The position numbers were made by a program, and so were the translations under genes. A DNA stretch of 64,000 nucleotides from Actinoplanes sp. NBC_00393 (GTDB lineage Bacteria > Actinomycetota > Actinomycetes > Mycobacteriales > Micromonosporaceae). The stretch covers positions 1,702,501-1,766,500 of the forward strand of contig NZ_CP107942.1 in NCBI RefSeq assembly GCF_036053395.1, given 5' to 3'. The notes under the pieces were generated by a model. It had not been told where the DNA came from. It did not search any database and worked only from the letters and a program-made list of their open reading frames with translations. This document shows positions 54,564 through 63,389 of this stretch, piece after piece (within the stretch, counting starts at the first letter, position 1; each line of letters begins with the position of its first letter).

Positions 54564-55382
54564 GTGATCGAGCTCAAATCGCCCACGGAGATCGAGCAGA
54601 TGGCGGTGACCGGCGAGTTCGTCGGGGAGCTGCTTGCGGAGCTGAGCGGGGTCGCAGCCGTCGGCATGAACCTGATGGACCTTGAGCACCACGCTCGGCG
54701 GCGCATCAAGGAGCGCGGGGCTCAGTCCTGCTACTGGGACTACGCGCCGTCGTTCGGGAACGGGCCGTTTCGCAACGTTCTGTGTCTGTCGGTCAACGAC
54801 GCGGTGCTGCACGGGCTTCCGCACGACTACGTGCTGCGTGACAGCGACCTGCTGACCATCGACATGGCTGTCGGGATCGACGGCTGGGTGGCTGATGCGG
54901 CTGTCTCGGTCATCGTCGGTACTCCGGCGGAGGCCGACCTGAAACTGATCGAGGCGACCGAGGTGGCGCTCGACGCCGCCATCGAGGTGGCCCACCCGGG
55001 GAATCGGCTCGGTGACATCTCCGCCGCGATCGGCGGGGTCGCGCGGCGGTACGGATACCGCGTCAACGACGAGTTCGGTGGGCATGGCCTGGGCCGGACC
55101 ATGCACGAGGCCCCACACATCCACAACGACGGCCGTCCCGGCCGGGGGATGAAACTGCAGCCGGGCCTGACCATCGCTATCGAGCCCTGGTTCTGCGCCA
55201 CCACCGACAAGATCCGGTTCGACAAGGACGGCTGGACCATCCGGTCGGCGGACGGATCCCGCACGGCACACTCGGAACACACCGTCGCCATCACGGAGAC
55301 CGGCCCGCGTGTGCTGACCCGCCGCCCCGCAGACGGCCCGGGCCACGGAAACCAGACCGACCGGTCGGCCGTGTCGATCTGA
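54564..55382 (+). CDS. map: Type I methionine aminopeptidase
   Basis: A 272-residue enzyme that removes N-terminal methionine from new proteins. All five metal ligands of the type I family are present: D100, D111, H174, E207 and E238, plus the substrate-binding H83 and H181. The GTG start follows a strong GGAGGAG ribosome site. The C-terminus (RRPADGPGHGNQTDRSAVSI) is extended; its last 62 bases are duplicated just downstream. It is probably a second, regulated copy, since it lacks the ribosomal-protein neighbourhood of the usual map gene. Confidence 0.93.
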   Translation: MIELKSPTEIEQMAVTGEFVGELLAELSGVAAVGMNLMDLEHHARRRIKERGAQSCYWDYAPSFGNGPFRNVLCLSVNDAVLHGLPHDYVLRDSDLLTIDMAVGIDGWVADAAVSVIVGTPAEADLKLIEATEVALDAAIEVAHPGNRLGDISAAIGGVARRYGYRVNDEFGGHGLGRTMHEAPHIHNDGRPGRGMKLQPGLTIAIEPWFCATTDKIRFDKDGWTIRSADGSRTAHSEHTVAITETGPRVLTRRPADGPGHGNQTDRSAVSI

Positions 55383-55447
55383 CTCGCCCCGCAGACGGCC
55401 CGGGCCACGGGAACCACACCGACCGGTCGGCCGTGACGATCTGACTC
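55324..55447 (+). repeat. 62-bp direct duplication of the end of the map gene
   Basis: Positions 55324-55385 (the last 20 codons and stop of map) are followed directly by a second copy at 55386-55447 that differs at only three positions. The stop codon and CTC junction are included in both. This is a recent tandem duplication; the second copy is outside the gene. Confidence 0.92.
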
Positions 55448-55857
55448 GCCCCAAGCGGCCGGCGCAGGGAGCGGGATATAGGCAACCGGCGCAGGCTACC
55501 GATCCAAGCACCCGCGCAGGCTGCCTGCGCAACCGCTCGCCGAATGGGACGGTGCGGCGCAGCAGCGTTGCGGTTTCCAGGGCAGCGCACCGGCCAGTCC
55601 AGCTGCCGGTCGGAGCAGCCGTCGCAAGCGGCCGGTCGGAGGGGCCTGTCCAAGCAGCCGTCGCAAGCGGCCGGTCCGAGGGGCCTGTCCAAGCAGCCAT
55701 CGCAAGCGGCCGGTCCGAGGGGCCTGTCCAAGCTACCGGCGCAAGCAGTCGGTCCAAAGAACCGGCCTGAGCACCTGGCACCGAACGCCGCACAATGCAA
55801 TCTGCGAGGCCGCCCGAACAAGCAAAGCCGCGACATGCAGATTTCAGGGGAATCCGG
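55448..55857. other. Gene-free stretch with a 39-bp repeat array
   Basis: The 410 bases between the map duplication and the NTF2-like gene contain a 39-bp tandem array and otherwise low-complexity sequence rich in GCCGGTCC-type words. No convincing gene, RNA or terminator was recognised. Confidence 0.7.
55621..55737 (+). repeat. 39-bp tandem repeat, three near-identical copies
   Basis: Three copies of a 39-base unit beginning GTCGCAAGCGGCCGGTCCGA (55621, 55660, 55699) with one to four differences, and degraded partial copies on both sides. The unit would encode 13 residues if read in frame, but no flanking gene is seen. There are no spacers. Confidence 0.93.
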
Positions 55858-56181
55858 TCAATCAAAGCGAACGGTGAGCGCAGTGACCTGCCCCGCCGCA
55901 TGGCGCAGGGTGAGCGTGCCCGTGCCACCACGTGACCACTCGAACGTGACGAGGTCAGTCTCACCGTCGGAGCGGATGTCGACGACCTTGAGGGTGTCGC
56001 CGGGTGGGTCGGCGGCGTAGGCCTCGGCGATCGCCTCCCGGCCGTGGAACGGGCCGGCCGGCGGCCCGATGAAGGTCATCACCGCGTCCGGGTGCAGGGC
56101 GGCGATGAACGGTGACCAGTCGCCGCTGGTCACCGCGGTGTTGAAGCGGGTGATGTGGGCCCGGGCCGCTGCCTCCGTCAT
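55858..56181 (-). CDS. NTF2-like/SnoaL-like nuclear transport factor 2 fold protein
   Basis: A protein of about 107 residues with the cone-shaped NTF2-like fold of SnoaL/ketosteroid-isomerase-like proteins: HITRFNTAVTSGDWSPFIAAL at the N-terminus, the typical LHPDAVMTFIGPPAGPFHGREAIAEAY signature spread over residues 31-57, and beta strands to the end. The substrate is unknown. I chose the ATG at 56181 (MTEAAARAH); an ATG ten codons upstream is possible. It is divergent from the P-loop protein gene. Confidence 0.85.
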   Translation of the reverse strand: MTEAAARAHITRFNTAVTSGDWSPFIAALHPDAVMTFIGPPAGPFHGREAIAEAYAADPPGDTLKVVDIRSDGETDLVTFEWSRGGTGTLTLRHAAGQVTALTVRFD

Positions 56182-56236
56182 GGCCGCCACTGTAGGCGCG
56201 GGGTATGACAATTCCGGGGATCGCTACCGTGGCGGC

Positions 56237-56752
56237 ATGACGGAGATCCCCGTTCGGGCGTTGTTGATCACCGGAACGGTGGGTTCGGGTAAGACCTCGG
56301 CAGCGGAAGCTTTGGGCGATCTGTTGGCGGCGCAGGGGATCCCGCATGCCGTTCTGGACGTGGACTGGCTTCGGCGCGCCTGGCCGGCCCCACCCGGTGA
56401 CCCGTTCAACGGCGCGATCACCCTCCGCAACCTTCGGGCGGTGGCCGCGAACTTCGTCGAGGCGGGCGCGCGCCGGCTCATCCTGGCCGGCGTGATCGAG
56501 AGCCGGGCCGAGCGGGCCTCCTACCAGGACGCGCTGGGTGTGCCGCTGCAGGTCTGCCGTCTGCACGTCGGCCTGCCGGTGGTCCGCGAACGCCTCCGCC
56601 GCCGCAATCCGGACGAGCCGTGGTTCCTGGACCGGGCCGCCGAACTCGACCACATCCTGACCCGGGAGAAGCTCGAGGACATCCTGATCGACGCCACGTC
56701 AGGCACCCCCACCGACGTAGCGGCCGCGGTATACAAGGCAACCGCCTGGTGA
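56237..56752 (+). CDS. P-loop nucleotide kinase-like protein
   Basis: A 171-residue P-loop protein with Walker A in LLITGTVGSGKTSAAEAL, an LDVDWLRRAW acidic motif as in small-molecule kinases, and a lid-like RERLRRRNPDEPWFLD. It resembles the adenylylsulfate-kinase/AAA_33 group of small kinases. The substrate is unknown. The ATG at 56237 follows CGTGGCGGC with a weak ribosome site. It is divergent from the NTF2-like gene by 55 bases. Confidence 0.8.
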   Translation: MTEIPVRALLITGTVGSGKTSAAEALGDLLAAQGIPHAVLDVDWLRRAWPAPPGDPFNGAITLRNLRAVAANFVEAGARRLILAGVIESRAERASYQDALGVPLQVCRLHVGLPVVRERLRRRNPDEPWFLDRAAELDHILTREKLEDILIDATSGTPTDVAAAVYKATAW

Positions 56753-57146
56753 CAGCGGCCCAAGGCCGCAACGCAAGGGCAAAAGACCATCGGTGTACGA
56801 CCGGACACCGCGATCATGGAACATGACGTGATAAGGCCCGGCCGCTGGAAGGTTGAGGTTGCGGCAGTGCGCCCGCCCGCTCGAAAGGCGTGGGCTGCGG
56901 TTGCGCGTGCCGGCCACTGGGAAGGTGGTTGTAGCCCGACCTCTGGCGGTTCGCCGATCGCCGGAAGGGCGAGGCTTGACCATGCGCGCGGGCAGGCCGC
57001 CGCGATCACCGACCGGCTCCGCGCGGCCCTGTGGACAGGCGTGGGCCGCCGCCGCGCTTCGGCCTGTGGGAGGCGAGGGCAGAAGCGCCGCAGCCCGCCG
57101 GGACCGGGTGCGGGAGATCCTCCCGCACCCGGCCTCGACGAAAGAA
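56753..57146. other. Gene-free stretch before the cellulase gene end
   Basis: About 390 bases with no convincing gene. Open frames on both strands are Arg-rich and look like chance in high-GC DNA. The only feature seen is the strong hairpin at 57104-57132, which serves the cellulase gene. Confidence 0.7.
57104..57132 (-). terminator. Terminator hairpin of the GH6 cellulase gene
   Basis: A perfect 13-bp inverted repeat (CCGGGTGCGGGAG and its complement) with a three-base loop starts 14 bases beyond the cellulase stop on the minus strand. There is no T-run, which is common for actinobacterial terminators. Confidence 0.85.
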
Positions 57147-58532
57147 TCAGCCCGCGGCGCAGGTCAACGTCGGCGACCCCGCGCTGCCTGATCCGATGAA
57201 GCCGAACGTGGTGCTGCCGTTAGCGGGCAGCTGACCGTTCCAGGCCGCGTTGCGCACGGTGACCGTGGACCCGGTCACGCTGAGCACCCCACCCCAGGCC
57301 TGGTTGATCGACTGCCCGGAGCCGAGGGTCCACGACACGACCCAGCCGCTGGGCGTGCCGCTGCCGGCCCGCACAGTGACCTCACCCTGGAATCCGCCCT
57401 GCCACGAACTCGTCGTCCGGTAGCTCGCAGCGCACGCCCCGCCCACCGGCGGCGGTGAAGAGGACGGCGGCGGCGAAGAAGACGGCGGCAAGGAAGGCGG
57501 CGGCGAGGACGAGGGCGGCGACGAGGGCGAGGAGGAAGGCGAGGACGGCGGCGGCGACGACGGCGGGTTGGGCGCCGAACTGGCCAGGCTGTAAGCAAGC
57601 TCCGGCTGGAACGACCCGGCAGAATACCGGCATCCATCCGCCTCACCCGGCGGCTTGATCCACAGGAAGCCGTCGACGTTGGCGTCGCCGGTGTTCACCG
57701 TCGGGTACTGCCCGATCCGCCGGTCGGTGTTGTCGTCACCGCACCAGTCACCGCTGGCCCCACCGTTGCGGCTGGTGTCGACCACCTGCCGTTTCCCGCT
57801 GATGCCCTGACCGTTGAGCGCGCTGATGATCGCCCGCCCGTACGCGGTCTCGGCCGAGGTCGAGTTGTAGTTCGACACGTTGGTGTAGAACCCGTCCGCG
57901 TCTGCCACGCCCGCCGCGGCGAGCCGGGACGCCTGTTCGCCGGCACTGTTCCACGCGGAGTGCCCGGCGTCGAGGTACACCTTGGCGTTCGGGTTGCCCG
58001 CCTTCAGCGTCTGCGTGGCGGTGCGCAGCGCGGCGTTGCGGGCCGCGAGCTCTGAGCTGTTCAGGCAGGTGAGCAGGGCGATCGAGTCGGGCTCGAGGAC
58101 CAGCACGACCGTACGGTTGCCGAGCGACTGAGCGATGCTGCTGATCCACGTCTGGTACTGCGCGAGGTCGGGCGCCCCGCCGGAGCTCGCCCCGCCGCAG
58201 TCCCGGTTGGTGATGCCGTAGACGGTGAGCACCGGGATCTGCCCTGCGCTGTTGGCCGCGTTGACGTAGCCGGAGACTTCGCTGCGGATGGTGGACTGGT
58301 TGAAGTTGGACAGCCAGCGGGAGGCGGGCTGGCTGGCGATCCGGTCGCGGATGACCGAGGCGCGCGAGTCGTTCGGGTTGGACTGCAGCCAGCGGGCCAC
58401 TGCGGTGTCCGGGTCGCGGTAGAGGGTGCCGCTGATGGTGTCGGCGGAGGCGGTGCCGGTGGCGAGCCAGACGCCGGCCGCGACGGTCGCACCGGCCACC
58501 GTGGCGGCGATGAGGGAACGGGTTGGGGACAT
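57147..58532 (-). CDS. Secreted GH6 cellulase with C-terminal CBM2
   Basis: A 461-residue secreted enzyme that cleaves beta-1,4-glucan in cellulose. A signal peptide (1-30, TASA-DT) precedes a GH6 catalytic domain (about 33-320) with candidate catalytic residues D111 in ITNRDCGG and D149 in LVLEPDSIALL, and FLWIKPPGEADG near the C-terminal end. A Pro/Ser linker (about 325-365) leads to a CBM2 carbohydrate-binding module with two terminal cysteines (CAASYRTTSSW ... SPTLTCAAG). A perfect CebR/CelR-type operator lies 33 bases upstream and a strong hairpin terminator follows. Confidence 0.95.
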   Translation of the reverse strand: MSPTRSLIAATVAGATVAAGVWLATGTASADTISGTLYRDPDTAVARWLQSNPNDSRASVIRDRIASQPASRWLSNFNQSTIRSEVSGYVNAANSAGQIPVLTVYGITNRDCGGASSGGAPDLAQYQTWISSIAQSLGNRTVVLVLEPDSIALLTCLNSSELAARNAALRTATQTLKAGNPNAKVYLDAGHSAWNSAGEQASRLAAAGVADADGFYTNVSNYNSTSAETAYGRAIISALNGQGISGKRQVVDTSRNGGASGDWCGDDNTDRRIGQYPTVNTGDANVDGFLWIKPPGEADGCRYSAGSFQPELAYSLASSAPNPPSSPPPSSPSSSPSSPPSSSPPPSLPPSSSPPPSSSPPPVGGACAASYRTTSSWQGGFQGEVTVRAGSGTPSGWVVSWTLGSGQSINQAWGGVLSVTGSTVTVRNAAWNGQLPANGSTTFGFIGSGSAGSPTLTCAAG

Positions 58533-58564
58533 GCACTACTCCTGGGGGAACGGCAAAGCCTGGG

Positions 58565-58578
58565 TGGGAGCGCTCCCA
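58565..58578. promoter_or_regulatory. CebR/CelR operator
   Basis: The perfect 14-bp palindrome TGGGAGCGCTCCCA is identical to the known operator of the LacI-family repressors CebR (Streptomyces) and CelR (Thermobifida), which release DNA in the presence of cellobiose. It lies 33 bases before the cellulase start codon, so the gene should be induced by cellobiose and repressed otherwise. Confidence 0.92.
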
Positions 58579-58609
58579 AGTTAACCTCATCGATGCCCGG
58601 AGGCAACCG

Positions 58610-61600
58610 TCACGAATTCAGCAGCGAGGGCGGCTTGGTCAGCCGGGTGACCGCCGTGGTGTGCGCGTCGAGCTCGCCGGGCTCCAGGCGGGCCAGCCCG
58701 GCCGCCCACCAGAACGCCCCGCGGGGAGCGCCGGACAGCATGTACTCGCGGCCGTCCGGTCGTAGCACGGCCCAGCCGTCGGTCCAGGCCAGCAGGATCG
58801 CCACCGGTTCGCCGTCGGCACGCCAGATCCGTACGGTCCCGTCGTCCCCGCCCGACGCCAGGTGCGTGCCGTCCGGCGACCAGCTGACCGAGCGGACGGT
58901 GTCCGCGTGCCCGGTCAACGTGTGCGCCACGCTGCCATCCCCGGTCCGCCAGATCCGTACGGTGCCGTCCTGCCCGGCGCTGGCGAGCATCCGGCCGTCC
59001 GGTGACCAGGACACGGCGAGGACGCTCTCGGTGTGCCCGGTCAACCTCCGCAGCAGGGTTCCGGCGGGTGCGTCCCAGATCCGGATGAGCCGGTCCTTTC
59101 CGCCGGCGGCCAGGAACCGGTTGTCCGGTGACCAGGCCAGGGTGAGGATCGGGGGTGAGCCCGCGCGGAGGGCACGCAACGGTGTGTTCTGATCGGCCTT
59201 CCAGAGCAGGACGTCCCGGTCCTTACCGCCGGAGGCGAGGTGGGTGCCGTTGGGCGACCAGGCCACGGCCCGGACGGTATCGGTGTGCCCGGTCAGATTC
59301 CGCACGTCGCCGGTCGCCGGGTCCCATACCCGGACGAGGATCTCGTCGGCCACCGTGGCGACGTGCCGCCCGTCCGGCGACCATACGAACGACCGCACGC
59401 CGCTCGCCGCGACCGGTGGGTTCCACTGCGAGACGCCGTAATCGGCGTGCCACGCACGTACCGATCGGCCGTCGGAACCGGCCAGCGAAGCGCCGTCCGG
59501 GGCCCAGGCGATCGCCGAAACGCCGCCGCTGCCCCTGAAGAGCGGTCGGGTCGGCGTGCCGGACGAGGCCCGCCACACCCGAATTTCCTGGCCGGCGCCC
59601 GCGGCGGCCAGCACATCACTGCGCGGTGACCAGGCCACCGAGGTGATGCCCGGCCGTTCACTGGACAGTTCCCGCACCTGTGTCAGGTCACTGGTCTGCA
59701 CGAGCCGGACGGTGTGGCTCTCGTCCCCGACGGCCAGCAGTTCGCCGTCGGGGGACCAGGCCAGCGCACGCATGGCACCGGCCCGTCCGGTCACGATCTC
59801 CTGCGGCTGTCTGCTGTCGGAAGGCCAGAGCTGGACCGTCCGGTCGTAGCCGCCGCTGGCCAGCATGCGGCCGTCCGGCGACCAGGCCACCGCGCTCACC
59901 CCGCTCGTGTGCCCGGCGAGGGCCCGGTCCTGGGTGCCGTCACGCCGCCAGATCCGCACCATCCGGTCGCTGCCGCCGGTGGCCAGCAGCGCGCCGTCCG
60001 GTGACCAGGCCAGCGTCTCGACCTTCGCGGAGTTCGGCGCCATGGTCACTTCCTGGCGCCCGGTGTCCGGTCCCCAGAGCAGGACGGTTCCGGCTTCGTC
60101 GGCGGCGGCGAGCAACTCGCCGTCCGGGGACCAGGCGACCGCCCGGACGCGGGCATTGTGGCTGTTCAGAAGCTGGGTCTGCATGCCGCCCGACGGCGCC
60201 CAGATGCGTACCGTGCCGTCGTTGCCGCCGCTGGCCACCCAGGCGCTGTCGGGCGACCAGGTCACCGAGGAGACGCGGCCGCTGTGACCGGTCAGGATCC
60301 GCAGCGGTGCACCGTCGGTCACCCGCCAGATCCGGATCACGCTGTCGGTGCCGGCGGTGGCCAGCAGCGCGCCGTTCGGCGCCCAGGCCACCTGCCGGAC
60401 ACGACCGTCGTGCCCGGTGAGCGTGCACAGGTAGTGGCCGTCGGCGACATCCCAGATCTGCACGCCGGCGCCGGCGGTGACGGCCAGGAACCTTCCGGTG
60501 GGATCGAAGGCGAGGCTCAGCGCCGTGGTCGTGGTGGGCAGCTGCAACCGCGGGAGGAAACCGGCGGTGGCGAGCGCCTTGTTCGCGGCCGCATCCATCT
60601 GGGCCGCCACCGCGGCGGCGCCCCGCACCCGGCCCACGCCGGACCAGTGCACCGACCGCAGGTCGGCGCCGAGCAGGTGGGTGTCGGTCAGGTCGGCGCC
60701 GCCGACCCGGGCCTCGGTGAGCTTGGCCTCGTTGAGCCGCGCCCGGGCCAGCACGGCGTCGGTCAGGTCGGCGCCGGTCAGATCCGCGCCGGTCAGGTCG
60801 GCGTTGGAGAGGTCAGCGCCGGTCAGATCGGCCCCGGTGAGGTCGCGTCCGCGCAGGTCCCGGCCCCGCAGGTCCTGGCCGCGCAGCACGAGCCGTTCGT
60901 GCAACGGCATCTGGAGCTGCTGCGCGACGGCCAGGGCGTTACCGCGCAGCGCCGCGTCGCCGAGCGCGGTCCCCAGCCAGGCGGCCAGTCGCTCCGGCTC
61001 GACCAGTTCGCCGAGCAGGTCGATCTGGACCGGGCTCAGCGCGGTGGCGAGGTAGCGGTCCGCCTCGGCGTCATCGCCGGACAGGAGCGAGGCGAGGTGG
61101 CTCGTTACCAGCCACTCCATGATCGACCGGTGGACGAACTCGAACTGGTCGTCGCCGATGCGGACCAGCAGCGTGCCCGAGCCGAGCACGTGCACGGCCT
61201 GTTCCACGGTGCGCGACTCGGCGCCCGGCAGCCGGGTGAGGGGTTCGGCGACGGCGGCGAGATCGGCCGAGGTCAGGTAGAGCAGCGGCGCGGCCCAGAG
61301 CCGCAGGGCCAGCTCGGTGAGAGCCACGCGCATGGCGGCCAGCCACGGTCCGGGTCTCGATACGTACGGGTTGGCGCGCTCGTGCTCCCGCTCGAGCCAC
61401 ACGGTCAGCACCCTCTCGAACAGCCAGGACCTGGTGACCGTCCCGTGCTCCGCCCCCGCCCGCAACTGCTCGTGCCCGGTCCGCACGATCAGGTCCAGCA
61501 TCCGCGGGTTGGCCGCGAGCTCGAGCAGGCCGAGCTCGGTGAGCAGGTCCACCCACCGGTCCGGGTCGGCGGCACGGGTGCTGAGGAATCGGCGTACCTG

Positions 61601-63343
61601 TGTGGTGTCGAAGTCCGTGATCGTCACGATGCGCCGGCCGGTGGCCGGGGCGAGCTGGCGGCCGAACGCCAGCTCGGTGTCGGCGTCGGTGAGGAAGAAC
61701 TCGCGCCGGCTGGTCAGCACCACCTTGGCCCGGCCCTCGCAGGCCCGCACGATCGCGGCCAGGTGCGCACCGGCCTCGTCGTAGCTGACCCGGCGGGCCA
61801 GCTCGTCGAAGCCGTCCAGCAGCAGCGCCAGCCGGCCCTCGCGGCGCAGGTAGGCCAGCCGGTCCAGGTCGACGCGCCGCTGACCGTCCTGGCTGAGCTG
61901 GTACGCGACGAGGTGGTCCAGATCGTGGCTGTTCTGCAGATCGGCCATCCGGACCAGGACCGGCACCGCCGGATAGCCCGGTCGCTCGTGCATCGCCCGG
62001 GCCAGCTCGTGCAGCAGATAGGTCTTGCCGTGCCCGAACGGCGCCAGCACCACGATCAGGTGCCCGTCCGGGTCGGCGACCCAGGACAGCAGCCGGTCCC
62101 GCAGCGGTTCGGCGAGGATCTCCCGGCCCGGCGGTTCCCGGTAGCGCTGCGGAACGTAGCCGGCTGCGGGATAGCGGTTGTCGGCGGTCAGGACCGTGTG
62201 CTGGCTGGCCACGAAGGCGGGCAGGTCGACACCGGTCTGGAACAGCAGCAGTGAGCGGAGGTCGACGCCGGACTGCGCGGCCTGCTCCCGCAGCCCGGCG
62301 TCGGCCGGGCGCCCGGTGTGGATCAGGGTGCATTCCGAGATGTCGTACCCGCGGGCCCGGTACCGGGCGAGCAGCGACTCGGCGGTCGCCACGTCCTCCG
62401 GTCCGACGTCGCCGTCCCGGACCAGCAGCACGTGCTCGACCGGGAACCGCCGCTGCCGGAACTGCACGTGGCCCTTCGCGTACAGGTGCTCGATGCCGAA
62501 CCGGACGCTGACGCTCACCTCGGTGCCGGCCAGGTCCGGGTCGTAGCCGGCCGCCTCGATGACCCGGCTGAGGAGCCCGGCCGGCTGCTGCTGCGGGACC
62601 GGCGCGTCGTCCGGTTGGCCGGTGCCGGAGACCAGCGCCAGGAGACCGGCCCGGTCGGTGTTGACCTGCCGGGGCTCCGGGAAGCCGGCCGCCCGCACCC
62701 GTCGGCGGACCCGGTCGAACAGCGCGGACATCGGCAGCGGCCCGCCCGGTCCGCGCTGTGCGGCGGTCAGGACGTCGAGGAGGGCGCCGGTGAACGCGGT
62801 GTGCGGCTCGCCCGGCGGCGCGAACGACGGCAACACGTCTGAGCTGGAAGTCAGCACGTACGCGCCGAAGATGTCCACCTGCGGCCCGAGCTCGGACTGC
62901 GACAACTGCCCGATCGCCCGCCCGCTGTAGCAGCAGTCCAGAATGACCAGCCTGACCTCGGCGGCGCTGCTGCGCACCTGCTCGGCGACCTCGGTGTACG
63001 GCACCGAGGTCCACGACTGGCGCGGATCGGTCCCGGAGACGGCGAGACGCAGGCCGCCGTCGTCACTGGGCAGGCCATGGCCGGTGAAGTAGACCAGCAG
63101 CATGTCCTCGGCCTGACTCGCGGCCTCGTGGAGCGGCTCCATCACGGCGGCCAGGTCCGGCGGGTCGGGCACCATCCGGCAGACCGCCGGGTCAATGCCG
63201 GTGGCGTCCGGGTCGGTCAGGAGCCGGTGCAGCGCGGCGAGGTTGCCGGCTACGGCGGGCACGTCGTCCAGGCCGGGGTGCACGTACTTGGCGGCGCCGA
63301 TCAGCACCACCCGGGAGCGTCGCGGGTCGGGCAGCCGCGCCAC
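58610..63343 (-). CDS. Caspase-NACHT-pentapeptide-WD40 conflict/immune protein
   Basis: A 1577-residue multidomain protein. Residues about 1-240 are a caspase-like C14 peptidase with H89 (YFTGHGL) and C138 (LDCCYSG). An unassigned alpha/beta region (about 255-400) follows. A NACHT-type STAND NTPase comes next (Walker A APFGHGKT at 434-441, Walker B LLLDGFDEL at 507-515). Pentapeptide repeats (LTGADLTGADLSNADL, about 815-905) precede 14 WD40 blades (about 948-1550), enough for two propellers. Such proteins sense a threat through the repeats and activate the protease through the NTPase. The start is a GTG; an EACC1-like gene lies 46 bases upstream. Confidence 0.95.
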   Translation of the reverse strand: MARLPDPRRSRVVLIGAAKYVHPGLDDVPAVAGNLAALHRLLTDPDATGIDPAVCRMVPDPPDLAAVMEPLHEAASQAEDMLLVYFTGHGLPSDDGGLRLAVSGTDPRQSWTSVPYTEVAEQVRSSAAEVRLVILDCCYSGRAIGQLSQSELGPQVDIFGAYVLTSSSDVLPSFAPPGEPHTAFTGALLDVLTAAQRGPGGPLPMSALFDRVRRRVRAAGFPEPRQVNTDRAGLLALVSGTGQPDDAPVPQQQPAGLLSRVIEAAGYDPDLAGTEVSVSVRFGIEHLYAKGHVQFRQRRFPVEHVLLVRDGDVGPEDVATAESLLARYRARGYDISECTLIHTGRPADAGLREQAAQSGVDLRSLLLFQTGVDLPAFVASQHTVLTADNRYPAAGYVPQRYREPPGREILAEPLRDRLLSWVADPDGHLIVVLAPFGHGKTYLLHELARAMHERPGYPAVPVLVRMADLQNSHDLDHLVAYQLSQDGQRRVDLDRLAYLRREGRLALLLDGFDELARRVSYDEAGAHLAAIVRACEGRAKVVLTSRREFFLTDADTELAFGRQLAPATGRRIVTITDFDTTQVRRFLSTRAADPDRWVDLLTELGLLELAANPRMLDLIVRTGHEQLRAGAEHGTVTRSWLFERVLTVWLEREHERANPYVSRPGPWLAAMRVALTELALRLWAAPLLYLTSADLAAVAEPLTRLPGAESRTVEQAVHVLGSGTLLVRIGDDQFEFVHRSIMEWLVTSHLASLLSGDDAEADRYLATALSPVQIDLLGELVEPERLAAWLGTALGDAALRGNALAVAQQLQMPLHERLVLRGQDLRGRDLRGRDLTGADLTGADLSNADLTGADLTGADLTDAVLARARLNEAKLTEARVGGADLTDTHLLGADLRSVHWSGVGRVRGAAAVAAQMDAAANKALATAGFLPRLQLPTTTTALSLAFDPTGRFLAVTAGAGVQIWDVADGHYLCTLTGHDGRVRQVAWAPNGALLATAGTDSVIRIWRVTDGAPLRILTGHSGRVSSVTWSPDSAWVASGGNDGTVRIWAPSGGMQTQLLNSHNARVRAVAWSPDGELLAAADEAGTVLLWGPDTGRQEVTMAPNSAKVETLAWSPDGALLATGGSDRMVRIWRRDGTQDRALAGHTSGVSAVAWSPDGRMLASGGYDRTVQLWPSDSRQPQEIVTGRAGAMRALAWSPDGELLAVGDESHTVRLVQTSDLTQVRELSSERPGITSVAWSPRSDVLAAAGAGQEIRVWRASSGTPTRPLFRGSGGVSAIAWAPDGASLAGSDGRSVRAWHADYGVSQWNPPVAASGVRSFVWSPDGRHVATVADEILVRVWDPATGDVRNLTGHTDTVRAVAWSPNGTHLASGGKDRDVLLWKADQNTPLRALRAGSPPILTLAWSPDNRFLAAGGKDRLIRIWDAPAGTLLRRLTGHTESVLAVSWSPDGRMLASAGQDGTVRIWRTGDGSVAHTLTGHADTVRSVSWSPDGTHLASGGDDGTVRIWRADGEPVAILLAWTDGWAVLRPDGREYMLSGAPRGAFWWAAGLARLEPGELDAHTTAVTRLTKPPSLLNS

Positions 63344-63389
63344 TACTCGCCGCGCCCGGACGGCTGCGTCTCAGCCGAGAGTCGCACCG

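Noticed and set aside
55621..55737. Possible small repeat-protein gene over the 39-bp array
   Set aside because: The frame has no good ribosome site, no conserved flanking domain, and reads only repeat-derived low-complexity sequence.
56816..57199. Plus-strand open frames between the P-loop gene and the cellulase
   Set aside because: Arg/Pro-rich without motif, and they run through the terminator hairpin and into the end of the cellulase gene.
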